Origin: Pholiota molesta
Lineage: Eukaryota > Basidiomycota > Agaricomycetes > Agaricales > Strophariaceae
Length of the DNA stretch: 64,000 nt
Assembly: GCA_014925825.1 (NCBI GenBank)
Contig: JACGCK010000236.1
Location: 1 to 64,000, forward strand
Reading direction: 5' to 3'
The notes beneath the pieces were generated by a model that saw nothing but the letters and a program-made list of their open reading frames with translations, searched no databases and was not told the origin of the DNA. The position numbers were made by a program, and so were the translations under genes. This document shows, piece by piece, positions 22,933-37,598 of the stretch. Position 1 is the stretch's first letter; the number at the start of each line of letters is the position of its first letter.

Positions 22933-23495
22933 ATCAAATGCTGCATCTTGGTTGGCTTCTATCGGCTTATGCCCGTAGTCACGGCCTGTTTTGGCTACTT
23001 AGCGCTTGCTTGAACACGACACGCGAGCGTAATCAAGCGTCCAACAGAATACCTATAGCTATAGCTATAATTAATGGAGAATGCCGCCTTGGACTTTCAC
23101 CAGATCAGATGAAGCGTATGCCGATATACGTAATTGTTGCAAATCGCAATAGACAGCCATTGCTTGAAAGACGCGTAGCCTTGCATTGATACCAAACACA
23201 CTATTTGTCTATCAATTTTAGTGGCATCGGCGGCTGATCGGCCCACTGTGACTTTGTCCTCGAATGGTCCTCACGTCTCATGTACGTTTGTGTGGCATTG
23301 GATGGTTCCCATAGTGTACTTGCGAATAGCGGACACCGGTATGTGGAAAGGAATTCTGATCATTAGGAAGATGTCCATGTACGATGTACAAAAGTAGATG
23401 CCCAAAAAAGAAGATGATATACAAATGAAAAAAAGAAGAAAGAAGAGAACTTTTGGGTAAGGAAGGGTTTGAAAAATCCATAGCTCGATAACCAG
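22933..23495. other. Intergenic or 5' end of the upstream gene
   Basis: It may hold the first exon of the long minus-strand gene (ATG at 23160, reading MAVYCDLQQLRISAY before possible donors). Otherwise it is the 3' flank of the RING gene. A short TATAGC repeat lies at about 23052-23068. Confidence 0.3.
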
Positions 23496-26319
23496 TTATC
23501 GAACGTCTGCGTCCAATGGAACCCTACACAGAGGGCAAGTCTCGGCTCGAGCGAGCCAACGGCCTAGACATTTTTCGTGGAAAGAATGTTGACAGACCGA
23601 TGTCAATGCAGCCATATCCCCATGCTTAAATTGCGAAAGACAAATGCCACATTTGTTCACGGCGACGTCAAGCAAAGTAAGCTTCAGCTTAACGCGGCCG
23701 TCCTCCGTCTTTCTGCGCCGCATCATCTCAATGGGCCCAATGAGAGATATGTTGGCGCTGGGGCTGGGTATACGTTTCCGGGAGATGTCCGACTCGCAGA
23801 CCGGCGTGCGCATTCGGGGTGGGCTCGCGGGTCCAATTAACTCGGAGACTAGAAGTAACGTCTGGTTGTTTACTGCCGTTGAGGCCATGCTCCCGCCATC
23901 CGTTATTACCGTAACTCACTTCGTAGTCGGCACCATCGTGGTCTCTATCGTTCAAGCCAGAAACCAGTAGATCGAAGTCGGTGAGTTCTGAGAACCCTCC
24001 GCCTTGAGGTGGTTGGCTCGGACCAGGCGACGACCGCAAGGGAGTGCTCGTCCCAAGAGCTGAGCTGAATGCCCCCGACATGTTCGTTCTCATCAGGTCA
24101 ACGGAAGAAGTATTCCGAGACATTGTCGGAAGGTGAAGTTGGGAGTAGAAACGATCGTCCTCTGAACGCGGAGTCGAAGCACCACTAGCTGGAATGTCAT
24201 CCAAAGTGGTATCCTCTAAGTCAATAAGGAGCCCTTCTGGACAGGAATTCAACAAACGGGCGTTCTGATCTCCGTCTTGTGCAGAGCTCTCCGCCGACGC
24301 ATACGTCGAGTCGATCGTGCCTACACGGCCGGCGGTAGTAGGCGGAGGACGAGGAAGAGGCCTGCCCGCGTAGTGGTGTCGAGTAGGCGTCATGGGCTCT
24401 TCCAGAGAATTCGTCTGCGTAACGGGGTTCAACGCGCCCAAGGAGGAAGATGAGGAAGACGAGAGGAGTTGTTGTGTGACAGAGATTGTGAGTTGCGGTG
24501 ATGTTCGAGATAGGAACGGCGCATCATTGGCGGAGATGGAAGCGGACATTAAATCGCTAGCCGGCCCGATTGGTGGGTCGCGGGGATCGAGCACAGCTGC
24601 AGTACCAACGGCGACTGGATCGAACCGAGTGCGATAATCAGGTGTGGCGGGGAGAGGTGTCTCCAATGCTTTCTGGTATATGGCTGCCACTTCATGGTTA
24701 TCGATTTTAATGATGGGCCTCGCATCCACGCGAAGGGGAGAAGAATGGACGACATGCGCTGTATGTTTATACGCCAAAGATGGAGCAGGTGAAGGCGAAG
24801 TCGGTCGAGCACGAAGAGGTGCAAGGGGAAGTGATAAATCTATTGTCGACATCGGTGCGCTAGGGAGTGTGCTTGTCGTTCCTGAGACGATGGAGACCAT
24901 TGACGGAGAAGTAGGGGTGCGGCGTTGAAGTGGGCGGTCGATGAAGGCGGTGGAAGGGCCTTTCCAGTCTCTCAGCGACGACTCGGAGCCTTCGTGGATC
25001 GTGTCTCTGGATAGTGATTGTTGGTAATGGGCTCGTGTAGCCGGTGGTGCAGAATGGGGCACATGGGTACCGAAGCTGAAGCTTTGGCTTCTAGTGGGGG
25101 ACGTTCCAGAATCACCGAGATTCCGAATAGTCGCAACGGCAGACATGAGACTGGTTGGGTGCTCGAAACCGTCCTGATCGACGACTGGATAATTTTCTTC
25201 CTCCAGCACCTCCCACGCATCTAGGTGCTCTGGGAATGGCTTGTTCCGATCCTTGCTTTTGGATGCAAAGATTTTGCGCGACAAGTTTTCGCTCTTATGA
25301 CTCGAAGATAAAGGCAACATGGGAAGCAAAGATGTGGCAAGTGATGAAGTGCTGCGGAAAAACGTTGACCGTGACATGGAGTATGGCGAAGTAGAAGAAA
25401 GGGAAGGGGATGGATGGGCAGACATGGCGCGGTCTTCATGGGCTGGAGATTTGGTAGGAAATATAGTCCGCAGGGGAGATAGCGAGAGAAACCTTCGCTT
25501 GGGAGTTGAGACAGGAGACGAACCTCCTGGGCCGACCAAGGTAACCTTTGAACTGATGTCCAAAGGTGGCGGACGCAGACCGCGTCGACCACGACCAGCG
25601 TTGTCTGCATCACTGGAAGCGCGTTTGGATGATTCCGAATTAGGTTTTTCAGGAAATTCAACGCCGCGGCGCGACATCCAGTCATACTTGATGCGCTTCG
25701 TTAATTCCGCGCCTCTTGGAAGGTCGGTTGAGCAAACTGGAACAGAATTCCGTTCAATTATAAACATAGACTCGTCGGAGTCGGAACCATTGTCATCAAC
25801 GGCAGCCGCGCACGTCGTAGCGGGTTCTGCGGAGTCTTCAGTGGCATTGGTGGGTTCTTCAGGATGTTCGGGGATGTCTTGAGGAATCACGAGCGGGATA
25901 GTACACGGTTGGACCAACGACGTAGTACTCGAAGTGACAGACAAAGGAGGCGTACTAATCGCCTCTTGGAAAGATGGCGGAGGGTAGTCGGGGATACCTG
26001 TAAGACTGGTCAGCATACATTTACGTCAGATACTCAAGGGTGGCATACCGTTTTGATCTTCAGGATATGCGCGACCTGGAAATCGAAAACCTCGACGAGC
26101 GCCAGGGCCTGGCTTCGGGCGAAGAACCCTTGGGCCTGTATTAAACCGGGGTTCTTCCTCCTGTACTACCCTCGGCGCCTTGACCTTGGCCTTCTTGCCT
26201 TTGGGAGGCCGAGAGCGTTCCGTGTTTTCAGGAGAGGCGCTGCTGGACTGGCGCTCCTGTCGAACAACGAACGGGTAGGGGGAGATACTAGCTGCGTCCG
26301 CAACTCTTTGGGGCGACAT
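23496..26319 (-). CDS. RING-H2 finger protein, probable E3 ubiquitin ligase
   Basis: Three exons (complement of 23496-23848, 23910-25997, 26049-26319) with introns of 61 and 51 bp give 903 residues. Almost the whole protein is serine/proline/threonine-rich and disordered. The last 50 residues hold a complete RING-H2 finger: CGIC, then CQHSFHEKC, then CPLC, the C-x2-C...C-x-H-x2-H-x2-C...C-x2-C pattern that binds two zinc ions and an E2. The protein probably transfers ubiquitin, with the long tail choosing substrates. The tail has LIDLEDTTLDDIP-like acidic patches and many SP/TP sites, so phosphoregulation is plausible. No transmembrane helix is present. The start ATG (MSPQRVADAA) is the first in frame. 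Confidence 0.85.
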
Positions 26320-27051
26320 TGGCGATAGTCAAAGAGAGACGTTGTATTGCAAGAAACATGTGTCTACCACGATTATGCTGCATTGCAAGGTTTGCTGGTA
26401 TTTGGCCGGATGAGCAAGAATCTCCTACGATGAACTCCGCGGCTGCGCAATTTTTTTTGGGTCGATAAAGACATCGCTTAGACATTGAGAGGGACCAATC
26501 TAACAAAATCGAAGGCGAGTTGAGGGATGTTGAAGTCTGTATAAAAGTTATCAGATCCTGCATACGTAAGTTTTCTTTTCTGAATTTACGCGCTATTATT
26601 TTTGGATGACGATAACAAGCAGGGAGACACGTGTAGAGGGCAAGGGGGACCAGACTGGGACCAGATTCCAGATTCTATGGATGCTGCATAACTGCAAAAT
26701 TGAGATCAATAAAAACCTGGGCTCGCGCAAAACATCTGATACTTACCATAATTCGATCTTCAACACAAGGTGTTGATTTCATGGCGAACGATGTTGGTCG
26801 AATTGAGAGAAATTTTCTTCACTTGCACTTCTGACTTTTTTCCAAAATGTACTTTCATTAGATGCTGTATTGTGTACAAATGATGATGTTGGTTCGGGGT
26901 CTAGTCTATGAATAAGTGAAACAGCGCCTGAAGTTAATGTCGAGGCAGAAGTTGTATACCGTGCTAAGTTGGTTCCTCCGAACCCATTTCGAACCCATTT
27001 CGAATTCCTCTCTCCATGAAGCGAATTGATTAAGATGCTTCGATATCGCTA
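26320..27051. other. Intergenic, nothing recognised
   Basis: Upstream region of the RING gene and 3' flank of the next minus-strand gene. The duplicated phrase GAACCCATTTCGAA occurs twice in a row near 26978-27005. Confidence 0.4.
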
Positions 27052-28026
27052 TCATTTGTTCCCAGATTTTGTAAGGTCCTGTAGTCTATTTTGCAAATAG
27101 TGCGAAAGCCCAGGGGTAAGTTGCATGACACCGTCGGCAGTACAGATGCGATACGCCGGCATCGGCTGGTAAGTGTCAACGAGCATCTTTCAAACATAGG
27201 CAAGTGAGAATTCGAGGGGCACAAGAGTTCCGCAGTATGTTCACCTTACTATCTTCGACGAGAACGGTGGCAATGATATCATCTGGATCACCAATGCGGT
27301 CGAGTGCCGGAATATTACGCTGGTCTAAAAGAGATGTACGCGTAGATGTTAGCATGATTGGCAATCCAGCAGAAAAATATTCACCATGGATGTGCATCCA
27401 ACCTGACTGCAATGCAGTCGCCTTATCCTTCCAAATTTCATCGACGCCGTCGTTTAAACCCGCTTTGATTGTTTCATGCAATAGATCCATAAATTTATCT
27501 AGCAGTGCAATTCTTTCAATTCAAAATTTTCGAGCATAGCACAGTAGAATATCAAAAGCTCACCATTCTGTACGAAAACTTGCAATGAGGCCGTGCGCTC
27601 AGCGGGTGGGTCCCCTTGTTGCATCGACGCGTCAGGCCCGTATGTTTGCGCTGGTAGCCAGCCAATGACGGTAGATGAGTCTGCCGTTGGCGGACTAGCG
27701 TCCAAGAATGTTAGCGCAAATGCTGGAAGCGTGTTGGAAACTGGCGTAGGAGCGTGCACGAGATGATAAAACAAGTCGGGTCGGTTCGGGTCTGGAAATA
27801 CGGTATCCGATATTTGTGAGGAGCGGTGGCGAATTGGATACGAGAGACATCCAGGGAATTTTGTAGAGGCGAGTGGTGTCCTATTGTACAGAGTGGATTT
27901 GTGTCGCAAAAGTGTCGCCGAATTTTGCAAGGATCGTGTTGTGAGGACGCGTCGACGTGTCGTCGTGTACAAATTGTCTTTGAAAGCGAGTGCGCGCGTC
28001 AAGGTTCGCTCGATAGCTGACTGCAT
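27052..28026 (-). CDS. Conserved fungal protein, probably mitochondrial
   Basis: Four exons (complement of 27052-27165, 27245-27324, 27385-27498, 27564-28026) give 256 residues starting at MQSAIERTLTRALAF. The first 60 residues are rich in R, S, T and L with no acidic run, as in a mitochondrial targeting sequence. The body runs from PDPNRPDLFYHLVHAP through VIGWLPAQTYG to ALQSGWMHIHDQRNIPALDRI and DPDDIIATVLVEDSK. It ends PMPAYRICTADGVMQLTPGL. That last block resembles a conserved end of uncharacterised fungal proteins, but I cannot name the family. All introns are 59-79 bp with GT-AG ends and consistent phases. No catalytic motif is recognised. Confidence 0.78.
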
Positions 28027-28964
28027 GGTTGAAGTTATCACAATAGGGCGATTATTTTGCTTTAGAAGTATTAAAGGGCGTGCATTGGGTGGTGTTGAAG
28101 TTCCAGTTCACATTCGCCCCTAAGACATCGGTAAGATTTGGTATTGTATTTTTGGAAAGTCGATAGCTTCCCGTGCACGGCTCAAACAAAAACTTGGCTT
28201 CAACGCAACTCAAACGCTCATGTATCTTTTTGTCTATGCAGCTCCTGTAGCTCTTTCTACGTTGGCTTTGCGCTCCGTCCGAAAAGCTCCGATGTTTTTC
28301 CCAAGGGACCAATGGGTACGCTGGGAGGGACAGAACAGGAAGAGCAGACGAAGGAATTGATAGAAACGCACTGGCACCGCAAGCATCCTCTTTCCTCAGG
28401 TTGAAGACTTGAAGTAGGTACCCGTACATTATGTCCGCATGGAATAAGACACCATGGATTCAGCTCTGGAGCAGGACAAAGATAGAGCTGGCGGAAGGAC
28501 CGATAGAGGCAAGAACGCAATAGAATGGCTTCTGATGAGCCTGCGCCAAATGTTCGCGGGATGAGATTATCGACGGCAGGTGGATGAACCAGCATACCAT
28601 GGCTACGCGTCCTGGCAGCTGCGGTTGTTGTGGACGGTTTCAGGATGGGAAAGAACATGTGCGCTGAAGCGGCGAACGAGAGGTGGTGTCAAGGTGTTGT
28701 ATTCGTTACAATGTTTGAAGAACAACTCTGAACGAGTTGTGACCTGCAAACAACCGAGCAGCTCCGAGTTCCACCCTCTCCGGGTCCCACCATCGCGGCT
28801 AGCCTCTGACTACCAATCTGAAAGCCTAGCTTTCATCCGACCATTGGTACTAAATGACACCTAAATAAAATTGAACAGCAACTGGGCATGCCAGTCTTCG
28901 TGAGTCATTGACCTTGTGAACATGCTATATTATTCATTTTAATTTGTCTGTCGTTCAGATAACA
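28027..28964. other. Intergenic, nothing firm
   Basis: A 46-codon plus-strand frame starting near 28209 (MYLFVYAAPVALSTLALRSV, then a basic tail) could be a tiny membrane protein, but I have no second line of support. Longer minus-strand frames at 28052-28429 and 28257-28658 overlap each other and the promoter and look non-coding. Confidence 0.3.
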
Positions 28965-30906
28965 ACAGAGGCTGAGACTCGATAGAGACATTTGTTCTAG
29001 GAAAGCGGCTCTACCATGGGGCAATCGAATGACATTCAACCTAGTACCCATATATTTGGAGAGCCTTGTCTACAAATGCTGAACCCTTTCACTCTCAGCT
29101 GGGACACCATGAGCTTCAAACATGCGGACGACATTCCAAGTAGCTAACAAGTTGTTTGATCAATCACCGCACCTCGATGTTAACCAAGGGGATTCTGGAA
29201 AGATGAAACACACTGGGAATTCGCACCAACTGTTCGCCCGGTGTTCACCCATAGGTAGGTTCATGATTATAAAGAGCACGTCATCGAAGTTAATCCTCCC
29301 GTTCTGCTCAGCAACATGGATAGTCAAGAATTGCGCGTGATTCTTGACGATAACTACGGCGACATACAGTACGGCGGTGGGAAATGGACCGTAAGCAGCA
29401 TGGTACAATGGTATCAAGGAACATCGGCCTACCCTGCATTTGCTGGAAGTGGGGCCTTTGGCACGCTCAATTTGACATTCGAAGGTGATTCATTCGAAAT
29501 GTTTCCTTGTGAGACACTGAATAAGAAAATGTATAGGAACTTCGATCGCATTCATTGGCAACACTCCAGGCTATATCCATTCACAATTTGCGACTATCTC
29601 AATAGATGGAGGGGCAGTCTACAATTCGAGCTATGGACCCAGAAACGTCCCACAATCATATATTCAGTGGTACCAATCACCACTCCTGCCAGATGGAACG
29701 CACAAGATTACAGTGGGTAATCTGGATACTACGGCAGTCGACATCGTGATTATTACTGTTGGCCCCACCACGTCTCTAGCTAACAGGATGGTATTCGTGG
29801 ATAATGACGACCCCGCTATCGAATATACTGGTGACTGGACGGAGAATGGCAACCGGTTTCAGGCTGGTCACGTCCCCAACGGACTTGCTGTCGGGAATAC
29901 GACACAGCGGAGTGCAACTGTTGGAGATATGTTGACTTTTCGGTTTTCAGGCGCGTCTAAAATCATCAAGTCAGATTTCACATTCTGATATATGTCTACC
30001 TTTGCTAGGCACTTCAATTAGCATCTACGGGATATTCTCGTGGACAAATATTGGCAGTATTTCTATGGCATACTCCCTTGACGGCGTTGTCGAAAGGCTC
30101 TCTTATTCTGTCACTGAAACCTCTGCTCAGTACCTAAAGGCCGACGGCGAAGCTACGAATTTTCTATTTTTTGAAAGGGATGCCATCCCTATGGGCAATC
30201 ACACACTTATCTTGAACATCACTGATATCTTGAATCAAACGTTCATTTTTGATTATCTGGTCTATTCGCCTTCATTTTCTTCACTAGCAACAATGCCAAA
30301 TTTAACATCAACGTCAAGTTTCAACACCTCTCCTAACTCGAATTCCTCCACCCCAACGCAAACAGGAGTCAACACCTCTCCTAACTTGAATTCCTCCACC
30401 GCAACGCAAACAGAAGTTAGAGGAGGTGACGGAAGTAACAAGGCAAATGCGACTCCAATTGGCACCATCGTAGGCGAAGCTGTAGGAGGCACGCTAGGGC
30501 TCGCCAGTTTGGCGACCATTATAATCATACTTTTGTATCTGCGCAACCAGTTTGCTAAGAGAAGGCGCGCTCCATTGGCAACTCAACAGAGATGTCCACT
30601 ACCCAACCATAATGGTGAGTCTCCTTCCTCCTATTCTTACCCGGGCACAAATTTGATTTCGATAAAGTGGGTATGTCAGACTTTCCTGTTGTTCGTCCAA
30701 TTTTTGGCCGCTTTGCTTCTTCGAGGGTCACCCCTTTCCTCATGACTCCAACGCCTGCGAGCTTCGCCTCGGCGTCTGAACACAAAAGAAATAGGATGAA
30801 TCAGGTTACTCCAGAAGGAAGTGCATCGACCACGTTGGCCATCGTTCAACGGAATACCCCTCCTTTGGTTTTGGATTCAATGCCGCCTGCGTATGAGGTG
30901 CTCTAG
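28965..30906 (+). repeat. Tandem duplication unit 1
   Basis: The unit begins about 350 bp before the gene with a shared leader (ACAGAGGCTGAGACTCGATAGAGAC). The equivalent in unit 2 is at about 31568. The match continues through the promoter, coding exons and introns to the stop. Confidence 0.75.
29316..30906 (+). CDS. Single-pass membrane protein with two beta-sandwich modules (tandem copy 1)
   Basis: Four exons (29316-29484, 29537-29950, 30009-30614, 30668-30906) give 475 residues. Two related ectodomain modules start at LRVILDDNYGDIQYGG and MVFVDNDDPAIEYTGDW. Each ends in an F.F.GTSI.(I/F).G core followed by a DG/N-rich strand set. Then come a serine/threonine/asparagine-rich stalk, one transmembrane helix (about residues 355-380, ending LLYLRNQFAKRRR) and a polar cytosolic tail. 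Such proteins are numerous in Agaricomycetes and uncharacterised; a surface or wall-sensing role is inferred. There is no N-terminal signal peptide, so the helix may itself drive insertion. The second intron (29951-30008) starts GCGCGT, not GT. If it is not spliced, translation stops within it. Confidence 0.8.
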
Positions 30907-31554
30907 CCAGCTTCTTCTGTTTCCCAATCAGTGATCACCACGACAGTGCGCATGGATCATGATAACAACTTCTTGATTGTATCGATATCAGAAATCTTGT
31001 TGACATTATATTACTTAGTATTTAATGCATGTCGGAGTAGTTACTAGTCATCAATCTATCATTGATCAGATGAGTTGGTAAACCACTGCCTACCCTTGGA
31101 CCATCACGGTAATGGGCGAGAGGAACTGGTAGAAACAGAGGACCGAGGCACCACGGCCGTTGTGTTGAAAGTTGAGTATGTGCTTTGACTGGTTGAACAA
31201 TTCGGCATCTTCCGCTGGCCTGAGGCTGTGAGCAACTCGGCCTTGATCTGCTCTTTACTTATCCTCAATCTATCTTCAGTTTTTTGAATTTGTTGTTCCG
31301 TCTTTTGAAGCTTCCCAAATGATTCATACAAGATTCATACAACAAATTTGGGCGAAATAGAACATATCTGCAAGCAAAAATTCCAGCCACATGCACCGAC
31401 GACTGACGGCAGCATGTTTGAACCTTCAACGGCTCGCACCAAGCTTCGAACTTTTGAATAGGCATCATTTCAGACCTTTGTGAGTTTTCATCTCTTTCTA
31501 ACACGCTATATCCGTTTTACAGTGGATTTACCCGTTCATTCCAGTCAATTCCTG
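30907..31554. other. Spacer between tandem duplicates
   Basis: No gene. A minus-strand frame at 31104-31331 reads a glutamine/lysine-rich helix (KLQKTEQQIQKTEDRLRI), but it has no partner exons. Confidence 0.35.
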
Positions 31555-33465
31555 GTACTCAATAGCAACTGAGGCTGGAACTCGATAGAGACCTCTCTTC
31601 TGGAGAGTCTCTACAGCTTTACTATTGGGCAATCGACTTTCATTACGCCTACTACCCGTAAACGACGGTCCCATTCTCTCAACTGGGACGCCGCAAGTTT
31701 CGAAACTCGGGATAACTTTTGAAATAGCTCACATGTTGCATGATCCCTCCATTGTTTTCCTTGGTCCGCAAGTCATCGCGACTCACTTGACACTAATCAG
31801 AAGAAGCGCGAAGGACGAAACACGCCTAAAATTGCGTTGAATATTTGCCCATCAGTAGGTTCTTGACTACAAAGGGTGCGCCGTTGAGGGTAATCTTCCT
31901 CTTTCTCACAGCAACCATGGATACTAGTCAAGATTTGCGTGTGATTCTGGACGATAATACTGGTGATATACAGTACAGTGGTGGCGACTGGATTAAAAGC
32001 GACATTGTGCAATGGTATCAAGCAACATCCACTTACCCGGCATCTGCTAGAAATGGAGTCTTTGGCTCGCTCAGTCTGTCATTTGAAGGTGAGTCACTCG
32101 AACTGTTTCATGGTGAGGCGCTGAACGCAACTGTGTATTAGGAACTTCAATCGCATTCATTGGCAACACTCCAGACGGCAGCCATTTACAATTCGCCACT
32201 ATCTCAATAGATGGAGGGACAGCGTACAATTCGAGCTATGGATCCAGAAACGTCCCGCAGTCATATATTCAGTGGTACCAATCACCAATCCTGCCGGACG
32301 GAAAGCATACGATTGAACTCGATAATCTGGATACCACGGCAGTCGACATCGTGATTATTACTGTTGGCCCCACTACGTCTCTAGCTAACAGGATGGTATT
32401 CGTGGATAATAATGACCCCGCTATCGAATATACTGGCGACTGGACGGAGAACGGCAACCGATTCAAGGCTGGTCACCTTCCAGATGGATATGCTGTTGGA
32501 AATACGACACAGCAGAGTACGACTGTTGGAGATATAATGGCTTTTCGGTTCTCAGGTGTGTTTGAAAATATGACGTTCGATTGCACATTCTTATCTACGA
32601 GCGAAGGGACCTCAATCAGCATCTATGGAATATTTTCGTGGACGAATGTTGGCAATATTTCTGTGGCATACACCCTTGACGGCATTGTCGAGATGCAATC
32701 TTATTCTGTCACTGAAAGCTCTCATCAGTACACGACTGCCGATGGAGAAGCTACGAATTTCTTATTCTTTGAAAAGGATGCCATCCCTCCAGGCGATCAT
32801 ACTCTTATCATGAACATTATCGATATCTTGAATCAAACTTTCAGTTTCGATTACTTGGTATATTCTCCTTCGTTCTCTTCGTTGGCGACAATGCCAAATT
32901 TAACGTCGACGACGACGATGTCGTCTGCATCTAGCACGAGTAAACCCTCTCCCAATTCTAGTTCCTTTACCGCAGCACAGACAGGAGTTACATCAAGTCA
33001 GGGAAACAAAGCAAGCGCGACTTCTCTTGGTATCACAATAGGCGAAGCTGTGGGGGGCACATTAGTCCTCATCGGTTTGGCAGTAATTGCATTTCTGTAT
33101 CTGCGTAACAGGCACTCTAAAGTAATTCGTGCGATTTCACCTGCACAGAGATCTGTATCCAGCACCAATGACTGTGAGTCCAGCCTTTTCCGGATTTTAT
33201 CCGAGCGACAGCTGATTTCAGTGAACAGATCCTTCCCCTCAGATGACTGGCTTGGTTGCGGTACGGCCAACTTCCAGCCGATTTGCTTCCTTGATAGATC
33301 ACATTCCTCGTTCGCCGACATCCACGAGCTTGTCCCCCGATCAAAAACAAGGCCGAGCGGAGTATAATCCTCCACGAAGAGGCGCTTCGCCTACATCTCT
33401 ATCGAACACGAACATGGCGCGTTACACGATGGATACGGATGAACTTGAATATGCTTCGTCCTAAT
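31555..33465 (+). repeat. Tandem duplication unit 2
   Basis: Head-to-tail copy of 28965-30906, including promoter and all four exons. Exon 2 is 414 bp in both copies. Confidence 0.75.
31917..33464 (+). CDS. Single-pass membrane protein with two beta-sandwich modules (tandem copy 2)
   Basis: Four exons (31917-32088, 32142-32555, 32607-33173, 33229-33464) give 462 residues with the same plan as copy 1. There are two modules (LRVILDDNTGDIQYSGGDW and MVFVDNNDPAIEYTGDW), an S/T stalk, one transmembrane helix (LVLIGLAVIAFLYLRN) and a tail ending MDTDELEYASS. Its second intron (32556-32606) has a normal GTGTGT donor and is 51 bp, so retaining it would keep the frame and insert 17 residues. Splicing gives FRFSGTSISIYG, matching the equivalent position of the first module (LSFEGTSIAFIG), which supports removal. 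The stalk and tail have diverged from copy 1 more than the modules have. Confidence 0.82.
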
Positions 33466-33902
33466 AAATGCTCTTGACGTATCGTTCACTTTCGACATAT
33501 TTGCGGGTCTGCTTGTCCATGATTCCTTCCGTTGCCCCACCGCCACGATGGGGCTTAATTATTTATAATAAGAAGCTTTGCTGGGTTATTCGAAGGCTTA
33601 TTGTTGTTAGTATTTAATGTTTCGAGTCAATCAGGAATAGATCTTGTCGGTCTGAGCCATGTTTGAATAGCGGGGAAGTTTCTTCCACAACGTAACCATG
33701 GCCAGGTAATTCAAAAACGACGTCTATGGGTATTGGAACACGTATCCAGCCGTCCCATATTATGTATAAAAGCTCACCGAGGTTGGAAGTGGGGAACGCA
33801 GCGCTGCCACCACATTTGTTTGGTCAGTTGTTTGTCGACGTGGCTTACAGGGCTGAGCACTGCTGCCTTCGACAGTGATTCCATTCTTTTCTCTTGTCCA
33901 CA
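33465..33902. other. Intergenic, SEC23 promoter
   Basis: Upstream region of SEC23. No separate ORF. Confidence 0.45.

Positions 33903-37598
<3,696 letters not shown>

Noticed and set aside
28209..28360. A 46-codon plus-strand frame (MYLFVYAAPVALSTLALRSV...) as a tiny membrane protein
   Set aside because: Only one line of evidence (hydrophobic then basic). It sits just upstream of a divergent gene, and no exon partners or known family were seen.
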